Below, piece by piece: positions 23,295 through 31,604 of a stretch of DNA of 35,044 bases (position 1 is the stretch's first letter; each line of letters begins with the position of its first letter). The stretch covers positions 1 through 35,044 of the IMG/VR virus record IMGVR_UViG_3300028007_000006, one strand, 5' to 3'. This DNA comes from a virus. The notes under the pieces were generated by a model. It was not told the DNA's origin and searched no databases. It was given only the letters and a program-made list of their open reading frames with translations. Both the position numbers and the translations under genes were made by a program.

Positions 23295-24143
23295 CTATGC
23301 GGCGCGCAGCTTCTCGATCAGGGACTGGATCCCCGCGGTGACGCTTGCATCGCGCTGGGCGTCGGGATGGGAGGTTGCATCGCGCGGGCCCCCCAGCGCC
23401 TCGATCATCTGGCGACGATCGGGACGCGAAACATTGGCGCGCGCAAGCGCGGCCTCGACACGGCGGCGCGCCATCACGCCCCCGTCGATCTTGTTGCTGG
23501 CCTTGGTCGCGACCTCGGTTTCCCCGATCATCGCGTCGGCGAACCCTTTCGCGATCGCGTCTTTCGGCGCGATGTAGGATTCGGCGTTCATCATCGACAC
23601 GATCTCGTCGCGGCCGACGCTGACCCGCTCTTCGTAGATATCGGCGAGCGCGCTGTCGAAGGTCGCGAAGATCTCCGCCGCCTCGCGCAGATCGTTCTGG
23701 TTGCCGATCACGACGGCCCAGCAATTGTGGATCATGATGAAGGATCCGGTCGCCATGCGCACGTCGTCGCCCGCCATCGCGATGATCGACGCGGCCGACG
23801 CCGCCAGCGCCACGACATTGACCGTCACCCGCGCCGGATAATTGGCGAGCAGGTTATAGATCGCGATGCCCTCGAACATGTCGCCGCCGGGCGAATTGAT
23901 GTTCACCGTGACGTCGCGGCCGCTCGCGGCGCGCAGCTGGTCCTGCACCCATTTCGTCGTGATGCCGCCGCCGTCCCACCAGTCGTAACCGATGACGTCG
24001 AACATGTTGATCACGGTCTCGCCGTCGTCGACCGCTGCCAGCGGCTGCTCGGCCCAGCGCGCGAGCACGTCGCTCGGCGCGTCCCACTGGAAATTCTGCG
24101 GACGCGCGGGCGCCCTCGCCTGCGGCGGCTTACGCAAAGACAT
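23295..24143 (-). CDS. Head maturation protease, ClpP-type (S14)
   Basis: 282 residues from ATG 24143 with a GGAG site, overlapping the portal by 14 bases. The ClpP core is clear: VNINSPGGDMFEGIAIYNLL, nucleophile S116 in ALAASAAS, and H139 in MIHNCW; the acid residue is probably one of the Asp between 163 and 168. It cleaves the capsid delta domain. The C-terminal 80 residues are an extension that may act as scaffold. Confidence 0.93.
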   Translation of the reverse strand: MSLRKPPQARAPARPQNFQWDAPSDVLARWAEQPLAAVDDGETVINMFDVIGYDWWDGGGITTKWVQDQLRAASGRDVTVNINSPGGDMFEGIAIYNLLANYPARVTVNVVALAASAASIIAMAGDDVRMATGSFIMIHNCWAVVIGNQNDLREAAEIFATFDSALADIYEERVSVGRDEIVSMMNAESYIAPKDAIAKGFADAMIGETEVATKASNKIDGGVMARRRVEAALARANVSRPDRRQMIEALGGPRDATSHPDAQRDASVTAGIQSLIEKLRAA

Positions 24144-25407
24144 CGGGTTTTTCTCCGGTGGGCGCCGTCATGTTGGGCGGCGGATAAAAGACATCGCCGC
24201 CTTCGCGGGGGTTCATATCCTCGAGCGCGCGGACCTCGTTGGGCGACATGACGCCCCATTGCAGCGCCAGCACATAGGCGCCCCAGCGCGTCTTGATATC
24301 GCCGCGAACCATTGCCTGGCGATTGATGCGAACGAAGATGTTGGCGTCGCGGATCTCGTCCAGGCAATCGCCGTTGAGCCCTTCCTCCCACATCACGAAA
24401 TCATCTTCGCAGCTGAAGGTCACATAGCCCTGCGTCTGCGAATCGATCCCTGTCCCCCAACTCGTCGACTTCTCGGTGTCGCCGATCATGTGCGGCGGCA
24501 CCGCGAACAGCATCGCGATATCGCTGCGGCTGAATTTGCGGGAATCGATCCAGGCCGCGTCCTCGATCGACATGCCGAGCTGATCGAACTCGAGGCCGTC
24601 CTCGAGCACCATGACCTTGCCCTCGCGGGCGCCGCCGGAACGGAAATCCTCCATATCGGCCTTCAGCCGATCGATGTGCTCGGGCTTGAGCTTGGTGTCC
24701 TTGGGGATCTTCAGCGTCTGCGCGACCACCGCGCCATTGCCGAACACGGCCGTCCCGTGCGCCTCGAGCGCCATCGCCAGGCCCAGTGTTTGGCGCGCAT
24801 AGGTGATCGGCGACACGCCGCGGACGCCGTCGAGCGACAACCCCATCAGGTGCAGGATCTCGTCCTGCTGGAAGGTGAACTTCGCCCCGTCCTTCCGCGT
24901 CCATTCGTAGCGCCGCGACAGATCGTCATTCTGCTCGACTTGCACGCGGTCAGGGTGCAGCGGCGTCAGCGCCAGAACCTCGCCGCGGATACCGCGCGTG
25001 ATCTTCGCATAGGCATTGCCGCGCAGCAGGACATGCGCCTGCATCATCTTCTTGAATTCGCGGGGCTTCTGCCACTTGTTCGGCTTGCGCGTCAGGACGG
25101 CGTGCAGGCTATGATCGGTGGCGTCGACGCGGGTGGTATCGTTGACGCGCCGCTTCACCTGGAAAGGGATCGTCCCGACCGTCTTCGATCTCAGCGAAAC
25201 GCAGGCGAAGACCGCCGTCACACGCATCGCCGTTTCGGGCGTCACCGCCTGCCCCGCCACCGTATTTCCGCGGCGCAGTGCTTCCTCGAGCTCCGCCGGC
25301 GTGGTGATGATCACCGGGTCGCCGGGCGCCGCCATGGCGCGGGGGCCGGGCGCAACCATGGCGCTGGTCGCGGCAAGGCCTGCGAACCAGTCACGCATCC
25401 AACCCAT
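24130..25407 (-). CDS. Portal protein, HK97 family
   Basis: 425 residues. Typical phrases are AVFACVSLRSKTVGTIPFQV near residue 70, RGNAYAKITRG, FTFQQDEILHLMGLSLDGV and the C-terminal helix with RALEDMNPREGGDVFY. It forms the dodecameric DNA channel at one vertex and docks the terminase. ATG 25407 has AAAGGAAAAG upstream. Confidence 0.93.
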   Translation of the reverse strand: MGWMRDWFAGLAATSAMVAPGPRAMAAPGDPVIITTPAELEEALRRGNTVAGQAVTPETAMRVTAVFACVSLRSKTVGTIPFQVKRRVNDTTRVDATDHSLHAVLTRKPNKWQKPREFKKMMQAHVLLRGNAYAKITRGIRGEVLALTPLHPDRVQVEQNDDLSRRYEWTRKDGAKFTFQQDEILHLMGLSLDGVRGVSPITYARQTLGLAMALEAHGTAVFGNGAVVAQTLKIPKDTKLKPEHIDRLKADMEDFRSGGAREGKVMVLEDGLEFDQLGMSIEDAAWIDSRKFSRSDIAMLFAVPPHMIGDTEKSTSWGTGIDSQTQGYVTFSCEDDFVMWEEGLNGDCLDEIRDANIFVRINRQAMVRGDIKTRWGAYVLALQWGVMSPNEVRALEDMNPREGGDVFYPPPNMTAPTGEKPDVFA

Positions 25408-25417
25408 GCTTTTCCTT

Positions 25418-27193
25418 TCAGATCACCAGGAGTCCGCGGTCCTGGTACGACGAGGGCGCGCCCTCCTCGGTCGTCATCGCCACGCCCATCGCCATGATCA
25501 GCGCGACCGGATTATCGATTTTCGCTTCGTCGCGCGGCTTGTTGGGGTAGACATTGTCCTTCTTGTCGGGCGCGGCGACGACATTACTCATCTGCCATTC
25601 CATCACGCCGTCGCCGCCGTGCGCGATCGTCCCCGCCCGGGCGCAGGCCTCGACCTGCTTCATCGGCTCGGACATGTTGAGCACGATCTGGCGGTACTCG
25701 ATCATCGGAAAGCCGTCCTTGCCCGCCGTCGTCGCGAGCATGGTGGCCTGGTGCGGGTCGTACGCGACCGCCTCGAGCTGGAAGTGCTCGCGGATCTCGC
25801 CCATCAATTCCAGAATTTCGTCGTAATCGATGATGTTGCCGGGCGTGACGATGATCAGCTCGGCCTTGTCCCAGTCCTGATAGAGCGGGACGTTGAGTAT
25901 TGTTTCCTCGGGAAGGAAGTAAAAGCCGATCCGGATATAGGGATCGTCCGGCGTCGCCTTCTCGCCCTCGGGAAACAGCAGCAGTTCGCCTGCAGCGATG
26001 TCCCACTTCGACGCCAGGTCCAGCGCCAGGACGCCACGCCGCCCGCGCAGGCGCTCCAATTTGATCGCGTCGACCCCGCGCATCGGGATTTCGGGGTCGC
26101 GGCATCGGCGCCAGGCTTCGATATCGAAATAGGCCGCCTTCGCCGCGACCCAAAGGTTGAGGTGCTTCGTCTTGAAAACACCGGCTTTTCGTGGCTTCGC
26201 GATCGCGTCGCGCTGCCGCGCCTTCAGGAAGTCGGCGTCGACCGAGATCCCGTAGTTCGGATTGGCCTTGCGAAGCGCCGCCTCGCTCTTCCAGTCGTCG
26301 CCCTCGTCGATCGAATATTCGACGAAGAATGTCTCGTGCGACAGCGATGGCCCGGGCGGCATCCCCAGCGCCGCGAGCTCGGCCTTCGCCTCGTCGAGGA
26401 CGCCGACCCCGTTGAGGAACTCCCGCTCCTCCTGGACCTCCTTGTAGCACGGCCCCGCCAGGTTATCGCCGGCGGTCGTGATCTTCGCCTGCAGGGGCTG
26501 CTCGCGCGCGCCCATGCCGGTCTGCATCGTGTCGACCTGGCCGTCGTCGTCATGCTCGTGATACTCGTCGTGGATCGAGCAGCTGGGGCTTTGTCCATCC
26601 CCGGGGTTGCCGATGATCGTCTCGAACTTGCTGTTGTCGTCGATCCGGACCAGCGACTTCGCGTTCACCTCGACGCCGAACTTCGCGAGCAGCGCCGGCG
26701 TGCGCAGCGCCATCATGCGCGCGGGCTGGAAAACCTCCCACGCCTGCTTTTCGTTGGTCGCGCCCGAATAGACCTCGGCGCCGTATTCCCCGTCGGCGCA
26801 CAGCATGTAGAGGCCGATGCCCGCGGCCAGCGCCGACTTGCCGTTCTTGCGTGGCACGACGACGAACAGCACGCGGTACCGGCGCAGCCCGTCGGCCTTG
26901 CGCAGCCACCCGAAGGTACAGGCCAGGATCCAGATCTGCCACGGCTCGAGGCGGATCGTTTCCTTCTTTCGGGCCCACTTCCCCTTGCTGTGGGGCAGTC
27001 GTTCGATGAAGCGGCAGACCCGCGCCGCCTTGTCGACGTCGAAGCGAAACGGAAAATTCTTCCGCTTCTCGACCTTCAGCTCGTCCAGGAAGCGCCGGCA
27101 CTGCAGCCGGATCGACTTCCCCGCCAGGATCTTGCCGCTGACTACGTCGCGCGCATACCCCTTCGCGATCGCGGCATAAGGACGCGCTTCCAC
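25418..27193 (-). CDS. terL: Large terminase subunit
   Basis: 591 residues, starting at GTG 27193, because an in-frame TAA at 27206 prevents anything longer. The ATPase has Walker A VVVPRKNGKS at 111-120 and Walker B-like PSCSIHDE around 203-210. The nuclease domain shows its acidic residues in VLALDLASKWD, DYDEILELM and DNPVALIMAMG. This is the HK97 gp2-like group, which cuts concatemers and pumps DNA into the prohead. Confidence 0.95.
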   Translation of the reverse strand: MEARPYAAIAKGYARDVVSGKILAGKSIRLQCRRFLDELKVEKRKNFPFRFDVDKAARVCRFIERLPHSKGKWARKKETIRLEPWQIWILACTFGWLRKADGLRRYRVLFVVVPRKNGKSALAAGIGLYMLCADGEYGAEVYSGATNEKQAWEVFQPARMMALRTPALLAKFGVEVNAKSLVRIDDNSKFETIIGNPGDGQSPSCSIHDEYHEHDDDGQVDTMQTGMGAREQPLQAKITTAGDNLAGPCYKEVQEEREFLNGVGVLDEAKAELAALGMPPGPSLSHETFFVEYSIDEGDDWKSEAALRKANPNYGISVDADFLKARQRDAIAKPRKAGVFKTKHLNLWVAAKAAYFDIEAWRRCRDPEIPMRGVDAIKLERLRGRRGVLALDLASKWDIAAGELLLFPEGEKATPDDPYIRIGFYFLPEETILNVPLYQDWDKAELIIVTPGNIIDYDEILELMGEIREHFQLEAVAYDPHQATMLATTAGKDGFPMIEYRQIVLNMSEPMKQVEACARAGTIAHGGDGVMEWQMSNVVAAPDKKDNVYPNKPRDEAKIDNPVALIMAMGVAMTTEEGAPSSYQDRGLLVI

Positions 27194-27205
27194 ATGCTCT
27201 GCGGC

Positions 27206-27433
27206 TTAGGAGCCGGCATCCTCGGCGGGCAGCGGCAGCTCGTCGAACGCGATCGACCGCGAGTTGGTGATGTAGAACGTACGCTCGCTTTGCGGCGGCA
27301 CCGTCTCGACGGTGGTGGTTTCGGTCAGGACACGCTGCGCGTTGCCGCCCGAAACATGGTCGGCCGAGTAGCGATCGACGGTGGTGACCTGGACGGGCCA
27401 GCTGCAGGTCTTCACGGTGACGTTGGTGGTCAT
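27206..27433 (-). CDS. Hypothetical 75-aa protein between terminase genes
   Basis: ATG 27433 has GGAG upstream and follows the small-terminase stop by 10 bases. The protein is Thr/Val-rich with alternating strands (NVTVKTCSWPVQVTTVDRYS, VLTETTTVETVP) and an acidic end. It is in the same frame as the large terminase with a single TAA and five codons in between. I do not recognise the family. Confidence 0.65.
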   Translation of the reverse strand: MTTNVTVKTCSWPVQVTTVDRYSADHVSGGNAQRVLTETTTVETVPPQSERTFYITNSRSIAFDELPLPAEDAGS

Positions 27434-27443
27434 GCTCTTCTCC

Positions 27444-27959
27444 TCAGAACTCGTCGAAATCGCCGGCTTGCGGCTTGTGGCCTGACGCGATTCGCAGCGC
27501 CGCCGCGGGGTTGAGCATGAGCTCGCCGAGCAGCGACTGCGCATGTCGCAGCGCATCCGACAGCATCGCCACCTCGGGCCGCGCCCGAACCATCTTGGTA
27601 ATCACGACCTTGGCATTCTCGCCCTTGCCGACGGCCTTCACGGACTCGGTTGCGAAGGTGTCGCCCTCGACTTCGAGCACCGCGCTGTACCGCTGGATCT
27701 GCTCGAGCCGGATGGCGAGCAGCCCGACATGCTCCGAATAATGGGCGTCGGCGCGCCCCTGCTCCTGCAGGATCGCGACGATCGACGCGAACAGCAGCTG
27801 CGCCAGGTCCGACAAATGCATCGGCGCGATCATCGGCGCCGACGTCGCCGGCGCCGGCAGCGCCTTGTCGCGGTCAGCGCGCGTCGTTCCCGCCAGCGCC
27901 TTCAGCGCCGGATCCTTTCGCCGCCGCCCCGACCCGGGCCGGGCTCCTCCTCGAGACAT
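27444..27959 (-). CDS. terS: Small terminase subunit, P27 family
   Basis: 171 residues. The N-terminal GGARPGSGRRRKDPALKALAG is the phage P27-family opening, followed by a helical oligomerisation region (AQLLFASIVAILQEQGRADA) and a C-terminal helix (SLLGELMLNPAAALRIASG). It recognises the packaging site and controls the large subunit. Confidence 0.88.
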   Translation of the reverse strand: MSRGGARPGSGRRRKDPALKALAGTTRADRDKALPAPATSAPMIAPMHLSDLAQLLFASIVAILQEQGRADAHYSEHVGLLAIRLEQIQRYSAVLEVEGDTFATESVKAVGKGENAKVVITKMVRARPEVAMLSDALRHAQSLLGELMLNPAAALRIASGHKPQAGDFDEF

Positions 27960-28074
27960 CGGTCAGCGCCAGGTCACAGGAGAACAAAGCCGCAACTTTT
28001 TCCCCTTTGAAATCGACCGCGTAAAAATTTGGCTGGAAGGCGGTGTCCGGTGGGCGGGGCGCGGAGGTTTCGAC

Positions 28075-28389
28075 CTACCCCCCCCATCGCCCTTGCTCCC
28101 GCTCGGCCTTGGACTTCGCGTCGTGGCAGGGGTCGCAGAGGCCCTGCTTGTTGCCCCGGCTGTCGCTGCCGCCCCAGGCGAGCGGGATGATGTGGTCGAC
28201 CACGTCGGTCTTCACATGCTTGCCGGCCTCGAGGCATTTCCTGCAGAAGGGCTCTTCGGCGATGACCTCGGCGCGATCGCGCTGTCCTGCGCGACCACGC
28301 TTGCGGGGATCCTTGAACACGCTGGGACGTTCCCAGGCCTTGCGCTCTCTCCAGCCCGGCGCGCGGAACACCGGAGGCTGCGTCGGCAT
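28075..28389 (-). CDS. HNH endonuclease
   Basis: 104 residues, ATGA overlap with the Gam-like gene. Two CxxC-type pairs (CRKC, CDPC) frame the nuclease core DVVDHIIPLAWGGSDSRGNKQGLCDPCH. The invariant His in DHI and the following Asn and His are present. HNH proteins next to TerS/TerL are required for packaging cleavage in HK97-type phages. The gene ends in a G8 run just before its stop, so a slip would change its C-terminus. Confidence 0.9.
   Translation of the reverse strand: MPTQPPVFRAPGWRERKAWERPSVFKDPRKRGRAGQRDRAEVIAEEPFCRKCLEAGKHVKTDVVDHIIPLAWGGSDSRGNKQGLCDPCHDAKSKAEREQGRWGG
28078..28085. repeat. 8-bp C run (G8 on coding strand) at the end of the HNH gene
   Basis: The last codons TGG GGG GGG are followed directly by TAG. 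Gain or loss of one base would remove the stop and extend the protein. Confidence 0.8.
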
Positions 28390-28907
28390 CAGGCGCTGCC
28401 GAGCGTACCTTGCGGCGCGACGGCGCGAACGAACACGACGTCGTCGCCCTCGACGCGGCTGAAGCCCATGGCCTTCAGCTCGTCGGCGTGCGCGCCGTCG
28501 ATCGACTTGAGCACCGCGGCCCGATCGACGCTGACGGTCGTGACCACCAGCTCGCCTGCCCAGCGCTTCTTCTGCAGCAGCTTGGCGATCTCGGTTGCGT
28601 CGCCCGCGATGCCCAGCTTGTCGGGATGCTTGCGGCTACCGATCTCGCATCCGCCGATCGTCATCGACTTCCGCTTGCCCTCGGTCAGGAGGTGACCGCT
28701 CTCGCTCCACCAGCCCGACAGCTTGGCGACCAGGTCGTCACGCTCGGGCAGCCAGGGCTCGATCTTGCCATCGGCCTCGGCGTGCACCGCGGCCAGCTCG
28801 GCCTTGCGCTCGGCCTCGATGGCGCCGATCGCGCCCTCGACCACGGCCAGGCGCTCGAGCAGCAGCGTCGCCGCCTTCAGCGTCCGGGGCTTTCGTACGG
28901 CCGCCAT
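28389..28907 (-). CDS. gam: Gam-like host-nuclease inhibitor
   Basis: 172 residues from ATG 28907 with GAAGGA upstream. The coiled-coil start (LLLERLAVVEGAIGAIEAER), then the Gam signature KRKSMTIGGCEIGSRKHPDKLGI and the C-terminal helices (VTTVSVDRAAVLKSI) match the Mu Gam family, a Ku-like double-strand end-binding protein that protects phage DNA from RecBCD/AddAB. It is transcribed ahead of the packaging genes. Confidence 0.85.
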   Translation of the reverse strand: MAAVRKPRTLKAATLLLERLAVVEGAIGAIEAERKAELAAVHAEADGKIEPWLPERDDLVAKLSGWWSESGHLLTEGKRKSMTIGGCEIGSRKHPDKLGIAGDATEIAKLLQKKRWAGELVVTTVSVDRAAVLKSIDGAHADELKAMGFSRVEGDDVVFVRAVAPQGTLGSA

Positions 28908-28909
28908 GA

Positions 28910-29230
28910 TCAATCCTTCACCAGCAGCAGGTCGATGACCGCCACGATGCGATCGTCGGGCTTGGCGAGGCGGGTATTCCACCCCAGCTCTGCCTCGGCG
29001 ACGATACGCCCGGGAAGATCGATCTCGGCATCGCGCAGGCCCATCAGCATCGGTTCGGCAGCGGCGACAGCCTCGGCGCCCAGATATTCCAGGCACAGCT
29101 CGTCGCGCGACCCTTCGAATGTCGCCGACGCCCAACCCTTGCTCTTGTGCCAGAGCAGCCGCCCATGCCCGCCGGCGAGCGCCATCAGCGCCGCGGGGAC
29201 ATCGGCGTCGGGCTCGCGCGTTCCGATCAT
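28910..29230 (-). CDS. Hypothetical protein, 106 aa
   Basis: ATG 29230 overlaps the stop of the next upstream gene and is followed after two bases by the Gam-like gene. Sequence blocks ALMALAGGHGRLLWHKSKGW and ATFEGSRDELCLEYLG look like a compact alpha/beta protein. It has no motif I can name. Coupling supports a role linked to Gam. Confidence 0.65.
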   Translation of the reverse strand: MIGTREPDADVPAALMALAGGHGRLLWHKSKGWASATFEGSRDELCLEYLGAEAVAAAEPMLMGLRDAEIDLPGRIVAEAELGWNTRLAKPDDRIVAVIDLLLVKD

Positions 29231-29460
29231 GCGCTGCGCGATCGATGGCGTTCGAGCGTTGCCACCTGCAGCCCGACCTGACGCCGGGTCTCGAGCGTGA
29301 TCGCACGCACGACCGGCTTCAACGCCGTGTCGATCGCCGCCTGCGCTGCTCGGCCCTGCCGTAGCTCGACGAGCACCTGACGGAGCCACCGACGCGAGAC
29401 GACCTCGTCCTTGTCAAGCGGCAGCGCCGCGACCTTCGCAAGTTCGTCCAGGCTGATCAT
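29227..29460 (-). CDS. Hypothetical protein, 77 aa
   Basis: ATG 29460 overlaps the stop of the 69-residue gene. The sequence (ISLDELAKVAALPLDKDEVV, RRWLRQVLVELRQGRAA) is helical and basic, suggesting a small DNA-associated or regulatory protein. No conserved family was recognised. Confidence 0.65.
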   Translation of the reverse strand: MISLDELAKVAALPLDKDEVVSRRWLRQVLVELRQGRAAQAAIDTALKPVVRAITLETRRQVGLQVATLERHRSRSA

Positions 29461-29666
29461 CCCCGCGCTCCCGTGCGAAAGGCCCCGCGCACGCCGTCGG
29501 CGATCGCGCTGGCGCGCGCCTCGAGCTGGTCGAAACGCGCCTGGCTGCGGATCCCGCAACTGACGTCGCGCAGCAGCAGATCGAGCTCGGCCTGCTGATC
29601 GCTCAGCAGCTGCTCGATCGTCGGCCGCTTCGGCGCGCGGATTGTGCGGAGCATGCCCGTCGCCAT
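29457..29666 (-). CDS. Hypothetical protein, 69 aa, first gene of the late operon
   Basis: ATG 29666. Mostly helical (PTIEQLLSDQQAELDLLLRD) with a basic N-terminus and a Gly/Arg tail. It is the promoter-proximal gene of the rightmost minus-strand transcription unit. Function unknown. Confidence 0.6.
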   Translation of the reverse strand: MATGMLRTIRAPKRPTIEQLLSDQQAELDLLLRDVSCGIRSQARFDQLEARASAIADGVRGAFRTGARG

Positions 29667-29875
29667 GCCGCACCGCCTTTCGAAAGATCGGGTATGATGC
29701 CCGTTCCGGCGGGCGCCTCGGCCAGTTCGCCAAGCAGCGCGCCGGGCCCGGAACGGGCGACGCCCGCACCCCGGGGACCAGCGGGTGCGGGCGCTTTGGA
29801 CGCAATTATCGCGGGGTCTTTTCTGGCCTTCCCGATGACAAAATGGCAGGGTCGTTTTTGTGACAGGAGAAAATT
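29667..29875. promoter_or_regulatory. Structured leader between divergent genes
   Basis: There is no gene in this 209-bp stretch. An 11-bp stem GCCCGTTCCGG (29699-29709) pairs with 29748-29758, and a second perfect 11-bp stem CGCCCGCACCC (29761-29771) pairs with 29783-29793. They lie upstream of the late operon and could act as attenuators or as sites for an antitermination factor. No clear promoter boxes were found. Confidence 0.5.
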
Positions 29876-30094
29876 GTGCGGGAAATTGCCCCCTTGACCA
29901 AAGTTGAAACGGGCGGCCGCGTCGTCATGACATTTCCACCGGAAAGCATCCCGATCGCGCCGGTGATCGTGCGTGAAGGCGGCGTGACGCAAACCGTTCC
30001 CTTACGCGAGGGCGACGACGGCTGCGGTCGATACCTGGTGCTCGATATTGCTGCCGGCGACTATTGGACCACTAACGATCCGCCAGATCTTTAG
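29876..30094 (+). CDS. Hypothetical protein, 72 aa, isolated plus-strand gene
   Basis: GTG 29876 with AGGAG at 29865-29869. The sequence (TFPPESIPIAPVIVREGG, TVPLREGDDGCGRYLVLDI) is strand-rich and acidic. It stands alone between two minus-strand operons, overlapping the end of the next gene by 4 bases. It may have its own promoter, suggesting expression in the lysogen. Function unknown. Confidence 0.6.
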   Translation: MREIAPLTKVETGGRVVMTFPPESIPIAPVIVREGGVTQTVPLREGDDGCGRYLVLDIAAGDYWTTNDPPDL

Positions 30095-30726
30095 ACCAAA
30101 CCAGCCTGCGCCGCCGCCAGATCCGCGGCATCGACCTGGTCGCGCGCCATCTGCCGATACACCGGCCACAGATCCAGCGCCGCGACCAGCAACGCCTTCG
30201 CCGTCGCCCCACGCATGCCGAACCGCCGCGCCGCGGCCGTCACCGCCAGATCCTCGGCGATCATCGCCAGCACGACCCCGGCCTTCGGCAGCCGCCGCCG
30301 CCACGCCGAATAGGCGATCTCGGCGCGCACCCGCCCCAATGCCTCGTAAAAGATCGCATCGCCGCCGCGCCCCGCGTCGACCCGGGTTTCCAGGCTGACC
30401 GTCGCCGGCACGACCTCCCGCACGATCTGCGCATGCACGCGCGCGATCTCGGCCGAGCAGGCGAGCTGGTCGGCGTCGATCGCCCCGGCCATATACAGCC
30501 GCGCCAGCGCGCCCTGCACCGTGCGCGACGCCTTGTCGTGGGTTTCGGGGGTGCCTTCGCGCTTGTGACGCCAGTCGGGGCCCAGCTTCGCCTGCGTCTG
30601 GCGCAGTGCGCGCTCCTCGCGCGCCCGTTCGGGGTGGCGCGCCGACCACGCCTGGTTGATCCGGTGGCGCCGGACTTCTTCCTTCGCCTCACGAATTTTG
30701 CGATCGCGCGTCCGGCGTTTCGCCAT
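30091..30726 (-). CDS. Hypothetical basic protein with C-terminal HTH-like segment
   Basis: 211 residues. A very basic N-terminus (MAKRRTRDRKIREAKEEVRR) leads into a helical region. Near the C-terminus AVTAAARRFGMRGATAKALLVAALDLW looks like a helix-turn-helix. It overlaps the winged-helix gene upstream by 38 bases, so the two are co-transcribed. Possibly a late-gene activator, an idea from position only. Confidence 0.55.
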   Translation of the reverse strand: MAKRRTRDRKIREAKEEVRRHRINQAWSARHPERAREERALRQTQAKLGPDWRHKREGTPETHDKASRTVQGALARLYMAGAIDADQLACSAEIARVHAQIVREVVPATVSLETRVDAGRGGDAIFYEALGRVRAEIAYSAWRRRLPKAGVVLAMIAEDLAVTAAARRFGMRGATAKALLVAALDLWPVYRQMARDQVDAADLAAAQAGLV

Positions 30727-31105
30727 GCATGGGTCCCTCCTCGCAGGGGCCGGTGTAATCCAGCGCCGCAGGGGGCAGCAGGGTCGCTTTTACGGCAAGC
30801 GACAGATCGTGGTTCACCGTCCAGCCCAGCGCGCGCAACTTGCGCACCGCCTCGGCCTCGGCCGTCGGCAGCGCCAGCCCGCGCGGACCCGGGGTGCGGA
30901 CCAACAGGCCGTCGGCCTCCAGGCTGCGGATCGCGCGCCGCACCTTGGTCCGGTCGATCTCCAGCGCGACCGCGATCTCGCCATGGCTGGGGGACTCCGC
31001 CCACTGATCGATATAGCGCCGCACGAAATCGAGCACCAGCAGCCGCTGGCTCGCCATGGTCGCGGACAATCGCACGCGCTCAAAATCATCGGGTCGCCGG
31101 TGCAC
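30689..31105 (-). CDS. Winged-helix transcription regulator (LexA-N-like)
   Basis: 138 residues from GTG 31105; an ATG at 31057 (MASQRLLVLDFVRRYIDQW) is the alternative. SPSHGEIAVALEIDRTKVRRAIRSLEADGLLVRTPGPRGLALP is a classic winged helix in which the second and third helices read DNA and the loop before RGL is the wing. No protease or ligand domain follows. It lies just below the palindromic array at 31199-31240. Confidence 0.7.
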   Translation of the reverse strand: MHRRPDDFERVRLSATMASQRLLVLDFVRRYIDQWAESPSHGEIAVALEIDRTKVRRAIRSLEADGLLVRTPGPRGLALPTAEAEAVRKLRALGWTVNHDLSLAVKATLLPPAALDYTGPCEEGPMHGETPDARSQNS

Positions 31106-31198
31106 GAAAACGCCCTACCCCCAGATGGTGGAACATAGGGTGAATATGCCATTATGCCAATCGCGAAGCGCGGTAACGAATTCCGGCTTTCCGGCTTT

Positions 31199-31240
31199 CT
31201 GCATTTCCCGATCGTGCAAATTTGCATTGCCGGGATGCAG
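31199..31240. promoter_or_regulatory. Nested palindromes upstream of the winged-helix operon
   Basis: An outer pair CTGCAT (31199-31204) and ATGCAG (31235-31240) with inner CCCG/CGGG flanks the perfect 12-bp palindrome TGCAAATTTGCA (31215-31226). Symmetric AT-rich sites of this kind are typical regulator targets. They sit about 95-135 bp upstream of the winged-helix start. Confidence 0.6.
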
Positions 31241-31245
31241 ATTGC

Positions 31246-31584
31246 CTAATCCGCAGGCGCAAAGTCCCTCCAACCGATCGGCTCGCCGTCGATCAGCGCG
31301 ACCGAGATCGTCACCCCGCCGTCCGGCGCCGCCTCGATCGACGCCGTCGCGCTCTTGCCTTCGTCGACCAGCGCGCCGCGCAACCAATTGTCGCGCGGGA
31401 CATAGCCCAGCGTTCGCGCATCGCCGTCGACCACGGCGATCGCGTCGGCATCATGGGGATTGCCCAGCTCGCGCAGCAGCGTCACCGGATCGCCCGCCAC
31501 CGCCTGGCCGACGGCGTCGGCATAGCTGCGCGTGCCGGCGAGGCGGACGGGATAGAACTTCAGGGGCTTGGGCATCGGGCGCAT
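31246..31584 (-). CDS. HIRAN domain protein
   Basis: 112 residues from ATG 31584; a GTG at 31623 (inside the operator) and an ATG at 31575 are alternatives, none with a good ribosome site. FYPVRLAGTRSYADAVGQAV, LLRELGNPHDADAIAVVDG and LGYVPRDNW are the core of the HIRAN fold, which binds 3' single-stranded DNA ends or stalled forks when joined to helicases. A stand-alone HIRAN protein in a lysogeny region could sense replication or repair intermediates. That role is inference. Confidence 0.75.
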   Translation of the reverse strand: MRPMPKPLKFYPVRLAGTRSYADAVGQAVAGDPVTLLRELGNPHDADAIAVVDGDARTLGYVPRDNWLRGALVDEGKSATASIEAAPDGGVTISVALIDGEPIGWRDFAPAD

Positions 31585-31604
31585 ATTTACGGCGGGAACA
31601 CATA

